Positions 19,042 through 28,256 are shown, counted from the first letter of the stretch. The stretch: DNA of 64,000 bases from PALSA-894 sp963734185 (GCA_963734185.1 CAVTGA010000002.1:1550001-1614000), one strand, 5' to 3'. Translations and numbers: made by a program. The notes: generated from the sequence alone by a model not told the origin.

Positions 19042-19049
19042 GGCAGCTG

Positions 19050-19123
19050 GCGAATAGCGAGTAGCGAATGGCGAATAGTGAAGCGGCATTTTTTCTATTC
19101 GCTATTCGCTACTCGCTATTCGC
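19050..19123. repeat. 29-bp-stem inverted repeat downstream of frc
   Basis: Left arm 19050-19078 and right arm 19095-19123 are complementary over 29 positions, with a single G-T (G-U in RNA) mismatch and a 16-nt loop containing a T6 run. Each arm is itself built of degenerate GCGAATAGCGAGTAGC units. It starts 9 nt after the frc stop and ends 21 nt before the next ATG. It may terminate or stabilise the oxc-frc transcript. Confidence 0.8.
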
Positions 19124-19143
19124 TTAAGGGTTGGGGAGAGCAA

Positions 19144-20073
19144 ATGCGGATCGTGGTCCACGGCCAGCAGGCCTTCGGCAAGGCGGTGCTCGAAGCGCTC
19201 TTGAAGCGCGGCGAGAACGTCGTTGCCGTCTATGTAGCGCCGGAGAAAGAAGGCGCGAAGATGGATCCGCTCAAGGAAGCGGCGCTTGCGGCCAATCTCC
19301 CGATCCATCAGCCGGTCTCCTACCGCAAGCCCGAGGTGTGGGAGCAATTCCGCGCGCTCAAGCCGGACCTGCAGGTGATGGCGTTCGTCACGCTGTTCGT
19401 GCCGGAGGATTTTCTCAGCATCCCGACCCACGGCTCGATCCAGTACCACCCGTCTTTGCTGCCGGCCTATCGCGGCCCGAGCGCGATCAACTGGCCGATC
19501 ATCAAGGGCGAAACCGAGACCGGGCTGTCGATCTTCTGGCCCGACAATGGCCTCGATACCGGCGACGTCCTGTTGCAGAAGAAAACGCCGATCAGCACGA
19601 CCGATACGCTTGGTACGGTGTATTTCGACCGGCTGTTTCCGCTCGGCGTCGAAGCCATGCTGGAGTTTGTCGACCTGGTGAAGGCCGGCAAGGCGCCGCG
19701 CATCAAGCAGGACGAGGCGAAAGCGACCTACGAGGGCCGCTGCGGTCCCGACAATGCGCATATCGACTGGGGCAAGCCGTGGGAGCAGATCGATCGGCTG
19801 ATCCGCGGCTGCAATCCGGCGCCCGGCGCCTGGTCGACGCTCGACGGCAAGCAACTCAGGGTCTTCGACGCCAAGCCGCTGCCGGCGAAAGACCCGAAGG
19901 GGATCGCCGGCAAGATGGGCGAGATCGTCGCGGTCGAGGCCGACGGCTTCACGGTCGTGTGCGCCGACGGCCGCTTCAAGGTGACGCGCGTGCAGCCCGC
20001 CGACGGCAAGAAGATCGAGGCCGGCGAGTGGGCCAAGAGCGCGAATGTTACGGCCGGCGCGAGGTTCACGTGA
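19144..20073 (+). CDS. 10-formyltetrahydrofolate hydrolase/formyltransferase-like protein
   Basis: 309 residues from ATG 19144. It has the formyltransferase fold plus C-terminal domain and resembles the N-terminal hydrolase half of 10-formyl-THF dehydrogenase more than Met-tRNA formyltransferase: GSIQYHPSLLPAYRGPSAIN, then FWPDNGLDTGDVLLQKK. The catalytic His (YHP) and Asp (LDTGD) are present. The Asn of the NxHxS motif in formyltransferases is Gln here, as it is also replaced in the dehydrogenase family. A likely reaction is 10-formyl-THF + H2O to formate + THF, or formyl transfer to an unknown acceptor. The location between frc and formate-THF ligase supports a one-carbon role. Confidence 0.8.
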   Translation: MRIVVHGQQAFGKAVLEALLKRGENVVAVYVAPEKEGAKMDPLKEAALAANLPIHQPVSYRKPEVWEQFRALKPDLQVMAFVTLFVPEDFLSIPTHGSIQYHPSLLPAYRGPSAINWPIIKGETETGLSIFWPDNGLDTGDVLLQKKTPISTTDTLGTVYFDRLFPLGVEAMLEFVDLVKAGKAPRIKQDEAKATYEGRCGPDNAHIDWGKPWEQIDRLIRGCNPAPGAWSTLDGKQLRVFDAKPLPAKDPKGIAGKMGEIVAVEADGFTVVCADGRFKVTRVQPADGKKIEAGEWAKSANVTAGARFT

Positions 20074-20087
20074 ACTCCATCGCCATC

Positions 20088-20234
20088 GTAGGGTGGGCAG
20101 AGGCGCGCGACGCCAGTTCCTACCGAGAATTCGATTGCGCGCCTTTGCCCACGCGATGGACCGTGGTGGGCAAAGGCGTGCAACACAGTACAGCCACGGA
20201 AATGTCAGTGTAGCGCCTTTGCCCACCCTACGGC
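20088..20234. repeat. GGGTGGGCAAA/TTTGCCCACCC intergenic repeat (two nested hairpins)
   Basis: The gap before fhs holds TAGGGTGGGCAGAGGCGCGCGA, GCGCGCCTTTGCCCACG, GGTGGGCAAAGGCG and GCGCCTTTGCCCACCCTACGG in alternating orientation. The last stretch is the intact version of the site split by the group II intron at 7179-7969. Confidence 0.75.
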
Positions 20235-20253
20235 TTCGAATGGATCAATAAAC

Positions 20254-21951
20254 ATGCCCGCCTCGCAACATCAAAAGCCGAAATCCGACATCGAAATCTC
20301 CCAGGCCGCGACCAAGCGGCGCATCCTCGACATCGCCAAGGAGAAGCTCGGCATCGAGGCGGAAAATCTCGAACCGTACGGCCACTACAAGGCCAAGGTA
20401 TCGATGGATTACGTGAAGTCGCTCGAGAACAAGCCGAGCGGCAAGCTGATCCTGGTCTCGGCGATCTCGCCGACACCGGCCGGCGAGGGCAAGACGACGA
20501 CGACCGTCGGCCTGACCGACGCGCTCAACCACATCGGCAAGAAGGCCATGCTGTGCCTGCGCGAGCCTTCGCTCGGGCCCTCGTTCGGCATGAAGGGGGG
20601 CGCCGCCGGCGGCGGCTACGCGCAGGTGATCCCGATGGAGGACATCAACCTCCATTTCACCGGCGACTTCCACGCCATCACGTCGGCGCACAATCTGCTC
20701 TCGGCGCTGGTCGACAACCACATCTACTGGGGCAATGCGCTCGGCATCGACTCGCGCCGCGTCGTGTGGCGCCGCGTGATGGACATGAACGACCGCGCGT
20801 TGCGCGAGATCGTATGCTCGCTCGGCGGCGTCGCCAACGGCTATCCGCGCGAGGCTGGCTTCGACATCACGGTCGCCTCGGAGGTGATGGCGATCTTCTG
20901 CCTCGCCAACGACCTTGACGACCTGAAGGAGCGGCTCGGCAACATCATCGTCGCCTATACGCGCGACCGCAAACCGGTGCGGGCGCGCGACCTCAAGGCG
21001 CACGGCGCCATGGCGGCGCTGCTCAAGGAGGCGATCGCGCCGAATCTGGTGCAGACGCTGGAAGGCACGCCCGCGTTCATCCACGGCGGCCCGTTCGCCA
21101 ACATCGCGCACGGCTGCAACTCGGTGGTCGCGACCACCACCGCGCTCAAGCTTGCCGACTATGTGGTGACGGAAGCCGGGTTCGGCGCCGATCTCGGCGC
21201 GGAGAAGTTCCTCGACATCAAGTGCCGCAAGGCCGGGCTCTCGCCCGACTGCGTCGTGCTGGTCGCGACCATCCGCGCGCTCAAGATGCACGGCGGCGTC
21301 AAGAAGGAAGACCTCAAGAGCGAAAACCTCAAGGCGCTCGAAGCCGGCATGGCGAATCTGCAGCGTCACGTCGAGAACGTGAAGAAGTTCGGCCTGCCCG
21401 CGGTGGTGTCGATCAACCGTTTCTCAGCCGACACCGACGCCGAGATCGCGCTGGTCAAGGAGAAGTGCAAGGCGCTCGGCGTCGAGGCGCTGATGGCCGA
21501 TCACTGGGCGATGGGCGGCGAAGGCGCGGCCGACGTGGCGCGCGCGGTGGTGAAAACGATCGATGAGGGCAAGGGCAAGCTGAAATTCCTCTATCCCGAC
21601 GACATGCCGCTGTTCGAAAAGGTGCGCACCATCGCCAAGGAGATCTATCGGGCGAGCGATGCGACCGCCGACAAATCGGTCAAGGACCAGCTCAAGACCT
21701 GGGAAGAGATGGGTTTCGCCAAGCTGCCCGTGTGCATCGCCAAGACGCAGTATTCGTTCTCGACCAATCCGGACCTCAAGGGCGCGCCGGTCGATCACAC
21801 CATTCCGGTGCGCGAGGTGCGGCTCTCTGCCGGTGCGGAGTTCGTCGTGGCGATCTGCGGCGAGATCATGACCATGCCGGGCCTGCCCAAGGTGCCGGCC
21901 GCCGATGCGATCGACGTCGGCGCGGACGGCAAGATCGTCGGGTTGTTCTAA
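20254..21951 (+). CDS. fhs: Formate--tetrahydrofolate ligase
   Basis: 565 residues, full length for the family. It makes 10-formyl-THF from formate, THF and ATP in the cytosol. The ATP-binding loop is PTPAGEGKTTTTVGLTDAL (~residues 72-90), followed by REPSLGPSFGMKGGAAGGGY and NLHFTGDFHAITSAHNLL, all classical fhs motifs. It sits after oxc-frc and the formyltransferase-like gene, so formate released from oxalate can enter one-carbon metabolism. Confidence 0.96.
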   Translation: MPASQHQKPKSDIEISQAATKRRILDIAKEKLGIEAENLEPYGHYKAKVSMDYVKSLENKPSGKLILVSAISPTPAGEGKTTTTVGLTDALNHIGKKAMLCLREPSLGPSFGMKGGAAGGGYAQVIPMEDINLHFTGDFHAITSAHNLLSALVDNHIYWGNALGIDSRRVVWRRVMDMNDRALREIVCSLGGVANGYPREAGFDITVASEVMAIFCLANDLDDLKERLGNIIVAYTRDRKPVRARDLKAHGAMAALLKEAIAPNLVQTLEGTPAFIHGGPFANIAHGCNSVVATTTALKLADYVVTEAGFGADLGAEKFLDIKCRKAGLSPDCVVLVATIRALKMHGGVKKEDLKSENLKALEAGMANLQRHVENVKKFGLPAVVSINRFSADTDAEIALVKEKCKALGVEALMADHWAMGGEGAADVARAVVKTIDEGKGKLKFLYPDDMPLFEKVRTIAKEIYRASDATADKSVKDQLKTWEEMGFAKLPVCIAKTQYSFSTNPDLKGAPVDHTIPVREVRLSAGAEFVVAICGEIMTMPGLPKVPAADAIDVGADGKIVGLF

Positions 21952-22327
21952 CGCCGCCGCATCTGGTTAAACTATTGGCGCCGCTGTGAATTTCTTGATT
22001 GAGCTGAGGGGGCCGCGCACTTCGCGACCACGCCGTTAACGGCACCCGCACGGACACATGCGTGCCGCGCAAGCTTGATCCGCGTCCGGTCGCGCAACTA
22101 TCAATTGCAGAAATTGGCAAACCGGCTAAACTGCCGTCTTGAGGCGTTTCTCGGCCGCGCCAGCATCAAGCCCGCCGAAAATGCCGCCGCCGCATTCGAA
22201 AGCCAAACCGAGCCCTGCCGTCGGCAGGCCGAAGAGCACTACGGCTCCGGCTGTTGCGCTCTCCGCGGACCCATTCTCACGCAAGCTTAAGGATCCACTC
22301 GACGCATCACGCAGCACAGAGGGAGCC
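21952..22327. other. Gap before the trypsin-vWA gene
   Basis: 376 nt. The downstream frame stays open back to a TTG at 22139 (and an ATG at 22181), giving a Pro/Ala/Ser/Lys-rich stretch of low complexity that may or may not be translated. Around 22060-22135 the base composition is unusually AT-rich for this window, suggesting promoter DNA, but no clear -35/-10 pair was found. Confidence 0.4.
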
Positions 22328-25273
22328 ATGACCCACAACCTCGGACGCCGCTTGCCGGTCGATTTCACCTTCAACGAAACCTTTCCCGTCGATTTCGCCC
22401 CCAGCCTCGGTCCGCTCGGCGGCCCGCGCTTCGTCATCCTGCACTTCGACAACGTGGATCTGCACGGAGCCGCGAAGCTCACCGTCAATCTGGGCTATGC
22501 CACCGACGTCTTCACCGCGGGCGCGGGTTCGAACTTCTGGTCCCGGCCGGCCGACACATCGTCCGGCATCGTCGCGGTCAAGATCATCGACGGTACCGGC
22601 ACGGCACGACTGCACGAGTACGGCAGTGGCGAGCCGACCATCTCCCCCGGACATGCGCCCGGCACCGACGTTGGCAGCCAGACCAATCCGGATGTGTTCC
22701 TGCACACCAGCCCATACGTGGAGCCGATCTATGAAACCCGGCTCGAGTGCCATCCGGGCTTCGACTGGGACAACGCCGCCTGCGCCATCCCGCCGATCAC
22801 CGACGCGGTCAGGAACAAGGTCGCGGCGTCGGTGGGCATTATCGTCGAGGTGCATGGGGATCATGTCAGCAGTTGCTCGGGGACGCTCATCGCGCCCGAC
22901 TTGTTTCTCACGGCGCGCCATTGCCTGACCGATCCGTCGGGCGAGGACGTACGCAGCTCCTCAGTCACCTTCGACTACGCGACCAAATGCGACGGGACCA
23001 GGCCAGATCCGCACACGACCCGTTTCTTCAAGGTCATCGAGGAAGTGGCCGCCGGCAGCCCGCCGGTCGGGGACGACCCGCCGTTCAGCACCGACTGGGT
23101 GGTGCTGCGTCTCGACGCGGCACCGGGCGCGCTCCCGCCACCGCTCGAGATCCGCGACTCCGTCCTGATGACGGGGGAATCGCTCCTCACCATGCATCAT
23201 CCCAATGGCGCGGTGAAGAAAACCCAGGCCGGCACCTACGACGGAAGCGGCGAGTCCGTGAACGTCCCCGACTTCGACTTCGCCGGCGGCAGTTCCGGCT
23301 CCGCCCTGTTCGACAGCGCCGGCCGCGTGGTCGGCGGGCCGCTCAGCCGCGGCGGTAAGTGCAGCGCCGACTTTGCGGCGCTGGCGCCGATCAAGGCCGC
23401 GCTCGGCACGCCGCCGGCGCCGCCGGTTCCGCTCGACGTGATGATCGTGTTCGACAAGTCGGGCAGCATGGGCGATACCGCGCCGCCGTCGGGCCGCACC
23501 AAGCTGCAGGAAGCCCAGGATGCCGCCGCGCTGTTCGTGCAGTTGGTGCGCGAGGGAGCGGGCGACCGGCTCGGCCTGGTCACGTTCAGCTCCGCGGCAA
23601 ACACCGATCGCACGCCGATCGCCTCCGCCACCGCCAAGCCGCAACTGGTCGGCCCGGCGCCGTTCACCTCCGGACTGATCGGAGGGATCGGCACGGGTGG
23701 AAGCACCAGCATCGGCCGCGGGCTCGAGTTCGCGCGCGACGCCTATGGGGCGGGCTCCAACGACCGCGCCATCCTGCTGATGACCGACGGCCTGCAGAAT
23801 ACGTCGCCCATGGTCGAGGACGTCGAGGGCTCGCTCGGCTCGATCAAGGTGAATGTGGTCGGATTCGGCTCCGACGCCGACATAGACGGCCCGCTTCTCA
23901 ACCGCGTCGCGCACGATCACCAAGGACACTTCACGCGCGCCATCGACGGCCTCTCGCTGCGCAAGTTCTTCGGTCTCGCATTCGGAAACATCTTCGAGGC
24001 CGGCGCCATCGGCGATCCGGAATTCGTGCTGCCCGCGTCGAAGGTCGAATCCGCCCCGCACCGTTTCGACGTCTGCGGCGAGGAGCGGATCACCATCATC
24101 ATCGGCTGGGACGACCTCGCAACGCCTCTGCAGGCGCGAATCCGCACGCCCAGCGGCAAGCTCATCAACGAGAAGCTCGCCAAGGAGGTGCGTGGCCGTT
24201 CCTGGGTGTTCTGGCGCATCGCCCTGCCGCACCAGGGCGAGCGCGACGGCACCTGGACGTTCACCGTCGGCCGCGTGCCGACCCACGGCGAATTTCCGCC
24301 GGATCCGACCGACGTGCGCTACTTCTTCCTGATCGTCTGCGCCGGCGGGCCGAAGCTTGTGCCGTTGCGTGGACCACGCCACGTCTATACCGGAGATCCA
24401 ATCGATCCGCTGGTCGGGTTGCACTATCGCAACCGGACGACCCCGCACGGCGCCAAGGTGGAGCTCACGATCGAGGCCCCGCGCGTGGCGCTGGGCCAGC
24501 TTGTGGCCGAGGCCGGGCTCCGCCCGCCATCGGTCGCGGCCGATGCGGTCGATGCGTTCCATGCCACCCTGCAGGCGATCGCCAAGAGCTCAGGCGGCGT
24601 GCTGCCCGTCGCCACCACGACCATCAAGGTCCCGCTGTTCGATGACGGAGCTCATCACGATGGCGCCATGGAGCCTGACGGCATCTTCAACAACCGCCTC
24701 AAGGACCTCACGCGCGCCGAAGGCACGTATCATTTCCGTGCGGTCGCGACCTATGGCGAAAGCTGCCGCGCCAGCCGCGAGGCGATCTGGTCGGTGCATG
24801 TCGAGCCTGGCATCGACCCAGGCCGCTCCACCGTCACCGTGGTGGGCATCACCGATCGACCAGATGGACACCATGGAACGGTGGTGATCGTGCCGCGCGA
24901 TCCTTACGGCAATCCGATCGGTCCGGGCCGGGGCGGTTCATTCACGGTCTCGCCGATGCCCGGCGTCACGATTACCGGCGGCATCAAGGATCGCGGCGAC
25001 GGAAGCTATGGAATCGGCGTCACATGGCAGGATCCGGCGACGGCGGGCGTCGTGGTGCAGCAGCCGGGGCGGAATCCCGTGCCGCTGCTGCCGCCGGTCG
25101 CGACTCTTCCGCCCGGCCCCGGCCGCGATTGCAGCGATGCTGCCGGCAAGCTGCTCGATTGCCTCGGCCTCGATAATCCGGACGTCAAATGCGTGCGCGT
25201 GACGAGCGTGAGCGTCGAGATCGACCTGAAGCAGCCGGAGTGCAAGAAGGATCCGAAGGACTGCGGCTGTTGA
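22328..25273 (+). CDS. Multidomain protein: trypsin-like protease + von Willebrand factor A domain + C-terminal beta domains
   Basis: 981 residues from ATG 22328, which has AGAGGGA just upstream; the frame also permits a 63-residue Pro-rich extension from TTG 22139. Residues ~165-360 form a trypsin-like domain with an apparently complete triad: His198 in LTARHC, Asp256 in FSTDWVVLRLD and Ser323 in GGSSGSALF. Residues ~369-555 are a vWA domain with intact MIDAS (Asp376-x-Ser378-x-Ser380 in DKSGSM, Thr460 in GGSTS, Asp487 in LLMTDG). About 420 residues of beta-rich sequence follow, ending in a Cys-rich tail (KDCGC). No signal peptide or membrane helix is evident, so location is unknown. No family name for this combination is known to me. 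Neighbouring genes are metabolic and give no clue. Confidence 0.82.
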   Translation: MTHNLGRRLPVDFTFNETFPVDFAPSLGPLGGPRFVILHFDNVDLHGAAKLTVNLGYATDVFTAGAGSNFWSRPADTSSGIVAVKIIDGTGTARLHEYGSGEPTISPGHAPGTDVGSQTNPDVFLHTSPYVEPIYETRLECHPGFDWDNAACAIPPITDAVRNKVAASVGIIVEVHGDHVSSCSGTLIAPDLFLTARHCLTDPSGEDVRSSSVTFDYATKCDGTRPDPHTTRFFKVIEEVAAGSPPVGDDPPFSTDWVVLRLDAAPGALPPPLEIRDSVLMTGESLLTMHHPNGAVKKTQAGTYDGSGESVNVPDFDFAGGSSGSALFDSAGRVVGGPLSRGGKCSADFAALAPIKAALGTPPAPPVPLDVMIVFDKSGSMGDTAPPSGRTKLQEAQDAAALFVQLVREGAGDRLGLVTFSSAANTDRTPIASATAKPQLVGPAPFTSGLIGGIGTGGSTSIGRGLEFARDAYGAGSNDRAILLMTDGLQNTSPMVEDVEGSLGSIKVNVVGFGSDADIDGPLLNRVAHDHQGHFTRAIDGLSLRKFFGLAFGNIFEAGAIGDPEFVLPASKVESAPHRFDVCGEERITIIIGWDDLATPLQARIRTPSGKLINEKLAKEVRGRSWVFWRIALPHQGERDGTWTFTVGRVPTHGEFPPDPTDVRYFFLIVCAGGPKLVPLRGPRHVYTGDPIDPLVGLHYRNRTTPHGAKVELTIEAPRVALGQLVAEAGLRPPSVAADAVDAFHATLQAIAKSSGGVLPVATTTIKVPLFDDGAHHDGAMEPDGIFNNRLKDLTRAEGTYHFRAVATYGESCRASREAIWSVHVEPGIDPGRSTVTVVGITDRPDGHHGTVVIVPRDPYGNPIGPGRGGSFTVSPMPGVTITGGIKDRGDGSYGIGVTWQDPATAGVVVQQPGRNPVPLLPPVATLPPGPGRDCSDAAGKLLDCLGLDNPDVKCVRVTSVSVEIDLKQPECKKDPKDCGC

Positions 25274-25479
25274 CGCGTCCGGCGAGGCGGCCCGTTCGCA
25301 GGCATGCGATTGAAAGATACCGGGCCTGCCGGCGATGCCCGCCGAGGGGACTCGATCAGTGTCGGCAAACGAGGCAAGATCGCGCGCTCTGACGCGTGCG
25401 CGGTCCCGAAAAGGTCTGCGGCGGACTTGATCCGCGCGGTCCGCTTTCGCGGAGCGCGCACAAACAACGAGGAATTGAG

Positions 25480-26166
25480 ATGCTCAAATTCTACTACAGC
25501 GGCGCGCCCAACCCGACCAAGGTCGCGCTGATGCTCGAAGAGACCGGGCTGTCCTATGAGCCGATCCCGGTCGACACCCGCAAGGGTGAGCAGCACAAGG
25601 AGGACTATCTGGCGGTCAATCCGAACGCCAAGGTCCCGGCGATCGTCGACGGCGACGCAACGGTATTCGATTCAAGCGCGATCCTGCTCTACCTCGGCGA
25701 AAAGACCGGCAAGTTCATGCCCGCCAAGACCGACAAGGCGCGTGGCGAGCTTTTCTCCTGGATGTTCTTCGTGTCGTCCGGCGTCGGCCCGTATTCCGGC
25801 CAGTCGGTGCACTTCCGCGTCTACGCGCCGGAGAAGCTGCCCTACGCGATCAACCGCTACGCCTACGAGGCGCAGCGCCACTTCGGCATCATCAACGCAC
25901 GCCTGGGCAAGAACAAGTACATGCTGGGCGACTCCTACACGGTCGTCGACATGAACGTGTGGGGCTGGGCGCGGCTCATGCCCAACGTGCTGGGCGAAGG
26001 CGGATGGGACAAATTCCCGAACCTGAAGCGCCTGACCGAAGAGATCAGCGCGCGCCCGGCGGCCCAGCGCGCGGTCGCGCTCAAGGACAAGCACAAGTTC
26101 AAGACCGAGATGGACGACGAGGCGCGCAACGCGATGTTCCGTCACCTGACCGAGAAGGTGGCGTAG
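25480..26166 (+). CDS. Glutathione S-transferase
   Basis: 228 residues from ATG 25480; an upstream ATG at 25396 would add a segment unlike any GST N terminus. The N-terminal thioredoxin fold is clear: FYYSGAPNPTKVALMLEETG, the cis-Pro region NAKVPAIVDGDATVFDSSAI (Val-Pro before the turn, then the glutathione-gamma-Glu-binding D-S), then an all-helical C-terminal domain (LGDSYTVVDMNVWGWARL, the N-capping/hydrophobic staple region). The substrate is unknown; dehalogenation, isomerisation or detoxification are all possible. It lies alone, about 200 nt after the trypsin-vWA gene. Confidence 0.88.
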   Translation: MLKFYYSGAPNPTKVALMLEETGLSYEPIPVDTRKGEQHKEDYLAVNPNAKVPAIVDGDATVFDSSAILLYLGEKTGKFMPAKTDKARGELFSWMFFVSSGVGPYSGQSVHFRVYAPEKLPYAINRYAYEAQRHFGIINARLGKNKYMLGDSYTVVDMNVWGWARLMPNVLGEGGWDKFPNLKRLTEEISARPAAQRAVALKDKHKFKTEMDDEARNAMFRHLTEKVA

Positions 26167-26171
26167 TCTCT

Positions 26172-26292
26172 CGAACCCTCATGGTGAGGAGCCGCCGGAG
26201 GCGGCGTCTCGAACCATGGCCACGGGCGCCGGAGCTTGCCGCCATCCTTCGAGACGCGCGGCCTTTCGGCCGCGCCCTCAGGATGAGGATCG
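26172..26292. repeat. Dispersed CTCATGGTGAGGA / TCCTTCGAGACGC-type repeat
   Basis: The gap between the convergent GST and binding-protein genes consists of CCTCATGGTGAGGAG, GCGTCTCGAACCATGG, ATCCTTCGAGACGCG and CCTCAGGATGAGGAT. This pattern of paired short inverted segments resembles a repeat element common in Bradyrhizobium-like genomes. It can fold into two hairpins and could end transcription from both sides. Confidence 0.65.
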
Positions 26293-26295
26293 GAG

Positions 26296-27255
26296 TTACT
26301 TCTTCAGTCCGATCGCCTGCATGATGCGGGCGAGCTCGGCGTCTTCCTTGGCGATGAGCTGACCGAACGCGTCGGCCGGCATGAACGCCGGGCGCACGCC
26401 GAGCCGCTCGCTCGTCTGCGCGAACTCCGGGCTTTCGGCGGTCTTCTTGATCGCGGCCTCGAGCGCCGCAATGACGGGCTTGGGCGTGCCCTTGGGCACC
26501 GCGATGCCGCGCCAGGCTTCCAGCACGACATCGTGACCCTGCTCGCGCGCGGTCGGCACGCCGGGGAAGGCCGGGTCGCGGTTGGCGGTGAGCGCGGCGA
26601 GCAGGCGCATCTGTCCGCTCTTGACGTGCTCCGACAGCGCGGCCGGCAATTGCACCATGGCGTCCACTTGGCTGCCCAAAAGGCTGGTCACGACCTGCGC
26701 GGCGCCGAACGGCACGTCGAGCACCTCAACACCGGCGGCGCGGGAGAGCGCGACCGAGGAGATATGCGTGTGGCTGCCGACGCCCGAATTGGCGATCGTG
26801 ATCGCCTTCGGGCGCGCCTTGGCGTCGGCCACGAATTCGGCAAGCGACTTCCACTTGGCGTCGCCGCGCACCGCCAGGAACGGCGACTCGACCAGCACGC
26901 GCGCGACCGCATCGAAAGCCTCGTAGTTGAACGCGAGGGTGCCCGAGTGGAAGGTGGTCGAGATCGAGTTCGAATTCCACACCAGCGCGTAGCCGTCGGG
27001 CTTCTGCGCCGCCACGTAGCGGTAGCCGATCGCCCCGCCCGCGCCCGGGCGGTTGACCACGATCACGCTGGTGCCGAGCTGCTTGCCCATGCCGTCGGCG
27101 AGGAGGCGCGCCGTCACGTCGGCCGACGAGCCCGCCGGGAACAGCACGGTGATCTCGATCGTGCCCTTGCCGGGGAACCCCTGTGCGTCTGCCGAGCCGG
27201 CGAGGATGAGCGACGCCAAGCCGGCGAGCGCCAGCCTTCTCGTTGATGCTGTCAT
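26296..27255 (-). CDS. Tripartite tricarboxylate transporter substrate-binding protein (Bug family), orphan
   Basis: 319 residues from ATG 27255, supported by GGGAGGAG 3 nt upstream on the minus strand; an ATG at 27300 would precede this site. The N terminus is a signal peptide (RRLALAGLASLILAGSADAQ). The mature protein follows the Bug pattern: ITVLFPAGSSADVTARLLAD, VVNRPGAGGAIGYRYV, ANSGVGSHTHIS. No tctA or tctB is nearby; orphan receptors of this type are common in the family and may work with distant membrane subunits or in sensing. It is transcribed in the same direction as the LysR gene, about 75 nt downstream of it. Confidence 0.88.
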   Translation of the reverse strand: MTASTRRLALAGLASLILAGSADAQGFPGKGTIEITVLFPAGSSADVTARLLADGMGKQLGTSVIVVNRPGAGGAIGYRYVAAQKPDGYALVWNSNSISTTFHSGTLAFNYEAFDAVARVLVESPFLAVRGDAKWKSLAEFVADAKARPKAITIANSGVGSHTHISSVALSRAAGVEVLDVPFGAAQVVTSLLGSQVDAMVQLPAALSEHVKSGQMRLLAALTANRDPAFPGVPTAREQGHDVVLEAWRGIAVPKGTPKPVIAALEAAIKKTAESPEFAQTSERLGVRPAFMPADAFGQLIAKEDAELARIMQAIGLKK

Positions 27256-27332
27256 ATGCTCCTCCCGGGCTGTGACCCACTTCGAATCCTGGGTCGGCAC
27301 GCAGCCGCGATCAAGAGCGCAATGTGCCGCGC

Positions 27333-28256
27333 TTACTCTTTCTCCAGCGCGGCTGCGAGCCGGTGCGCCTCGGCCACGAGGCCTGCGGTCAGCGGGGTCA
27401 TCGGCTCGCGCGCCGGAATGACCAGACCGATGGTGTGGACCGCCTCCGGGTCGACGATCGGGATCGCCCGGATGGTCTCGGTCAGGCCCAACGTCTCGGC
27501 GAGCTTGGCCGGCATCACGCTGGCCCAGCGTCCGGTACGCACATGGGCGAACAGGACGATCATCGAATTCGATTCCAGGGTGGGCTGTGGGTTGCCGCCG
27601 GTGCCGCGCAGCAGGCCGTCGATGATGCGGCGGTTCTGCATGTCGGGCGTGAGCAGGCAGAGCGGAACCTGCGCGACCTCGGCCCAGGTGACCGAAGCGC
27701 GGTTGCCGAGCGGCGCATCGAGAGAGGTCAGCAGCCGATAGTGCTCGCGATAGAGCGGGATCGCGTTGACGCGCCCGAGCGGCTCGTTGTCTAGATAGGT
27801 CACGCCCGCGTCGATCTCGAGATTCTCCAGCTGCGTCAGCACCTCGATCGAGTTGCGCGACAGGATCGTGAACTGTACGTTGGGATGGCGCATGCGGAAC
27901 GGCGTGGTGAGGCTCGCCACCATGGCGAGCGTGGTCGGGATCGCGGCGATGCGCAGGCGACCGGTCAGGCCGTGGCGCAGCGTGTGGATCTCCGCCCGCA
28001 TGGCGCGCGCGTCGCCGACGATGCGGCGCGCCCAGTCGAGCACCCGCTCGCCTTCCGGCGTGAAGCCGCGGAAACGCGAGCCGCGGCTGACCAACAGCAC
28101 GCCCATCGTCTCTTCCAGCTGCTTCACCCCAGCCGACAAGGTCGGCTGGGTCACGCCGCAGGACTCGGCCGCGCGACCGAAGTGCCGCTCGCGGGCCAGC
28201 GCAATGAGAAATTCAAGCTTGTCTATCAATGCCTTACCGCTGTTGACAGGGGTCAA
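27333..28256 (-). CDS. LysR-family regulator divergent from formate dehydrogenase
   Basis: 307 residues. N-terminal winged helix with the LysR signature (FGRAAESCGVTQPTLSAGVK, residues ~27-46), followed by a two-lobed effector domain (LRIAAIPTTLAMV onward). It is transcribed away from fdsB-fdsA across a 110-bp gap, the usual arrangement for a LysR activator and its target, so it probably controls the formate dehydrogenase genes. The effector (possibly formate) is unknown. The N-terminal start is not certain; the first helix of the DNA-binding domain begins at about residue 12. Confidence 0.88.
   Translation of the reverse strand: MTPVNSGKALIDKLEFLIALARERHFGRAAESCGVTQPTLSAGVKQLEETMGVLLVSRGSRFRGFTPEGERVLDWARRIVGDARAMRAEIHTLRHGLTGRLRIAAIPTTLAMVASLTTPFRMRHPNVQFTILSRNSIEVLTQLENLEIDAGVTYLDNEPLGRVNAIPLYREHYRLLTSLDAPLGNRASVTWAEVAQVPLCLLTPDMQNRRIIDGLLRGTGGNPQPTLESNSMIVLFAHVRTGRWASVMPAKLAETLGLTETIRAIPIVDPEAVHTIGLVIPAREPMTPLTAGLVAEAHRLAAALEKE

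Noticed and set aside
19050..19123. CRISPR-like array
   Set aside because: The short units are contiguous, without spacers, and form one hairpin; no cas genes are present.
22139..22327. 63-residue N-terminal extension of the trypsin-vWA protein from a TTG start
   Set aside because: Low-complexity Pro/Ala/Ser stretch without ribosome binding site; ATG 22328 has AGAGGGA. Kept as an alternative only.
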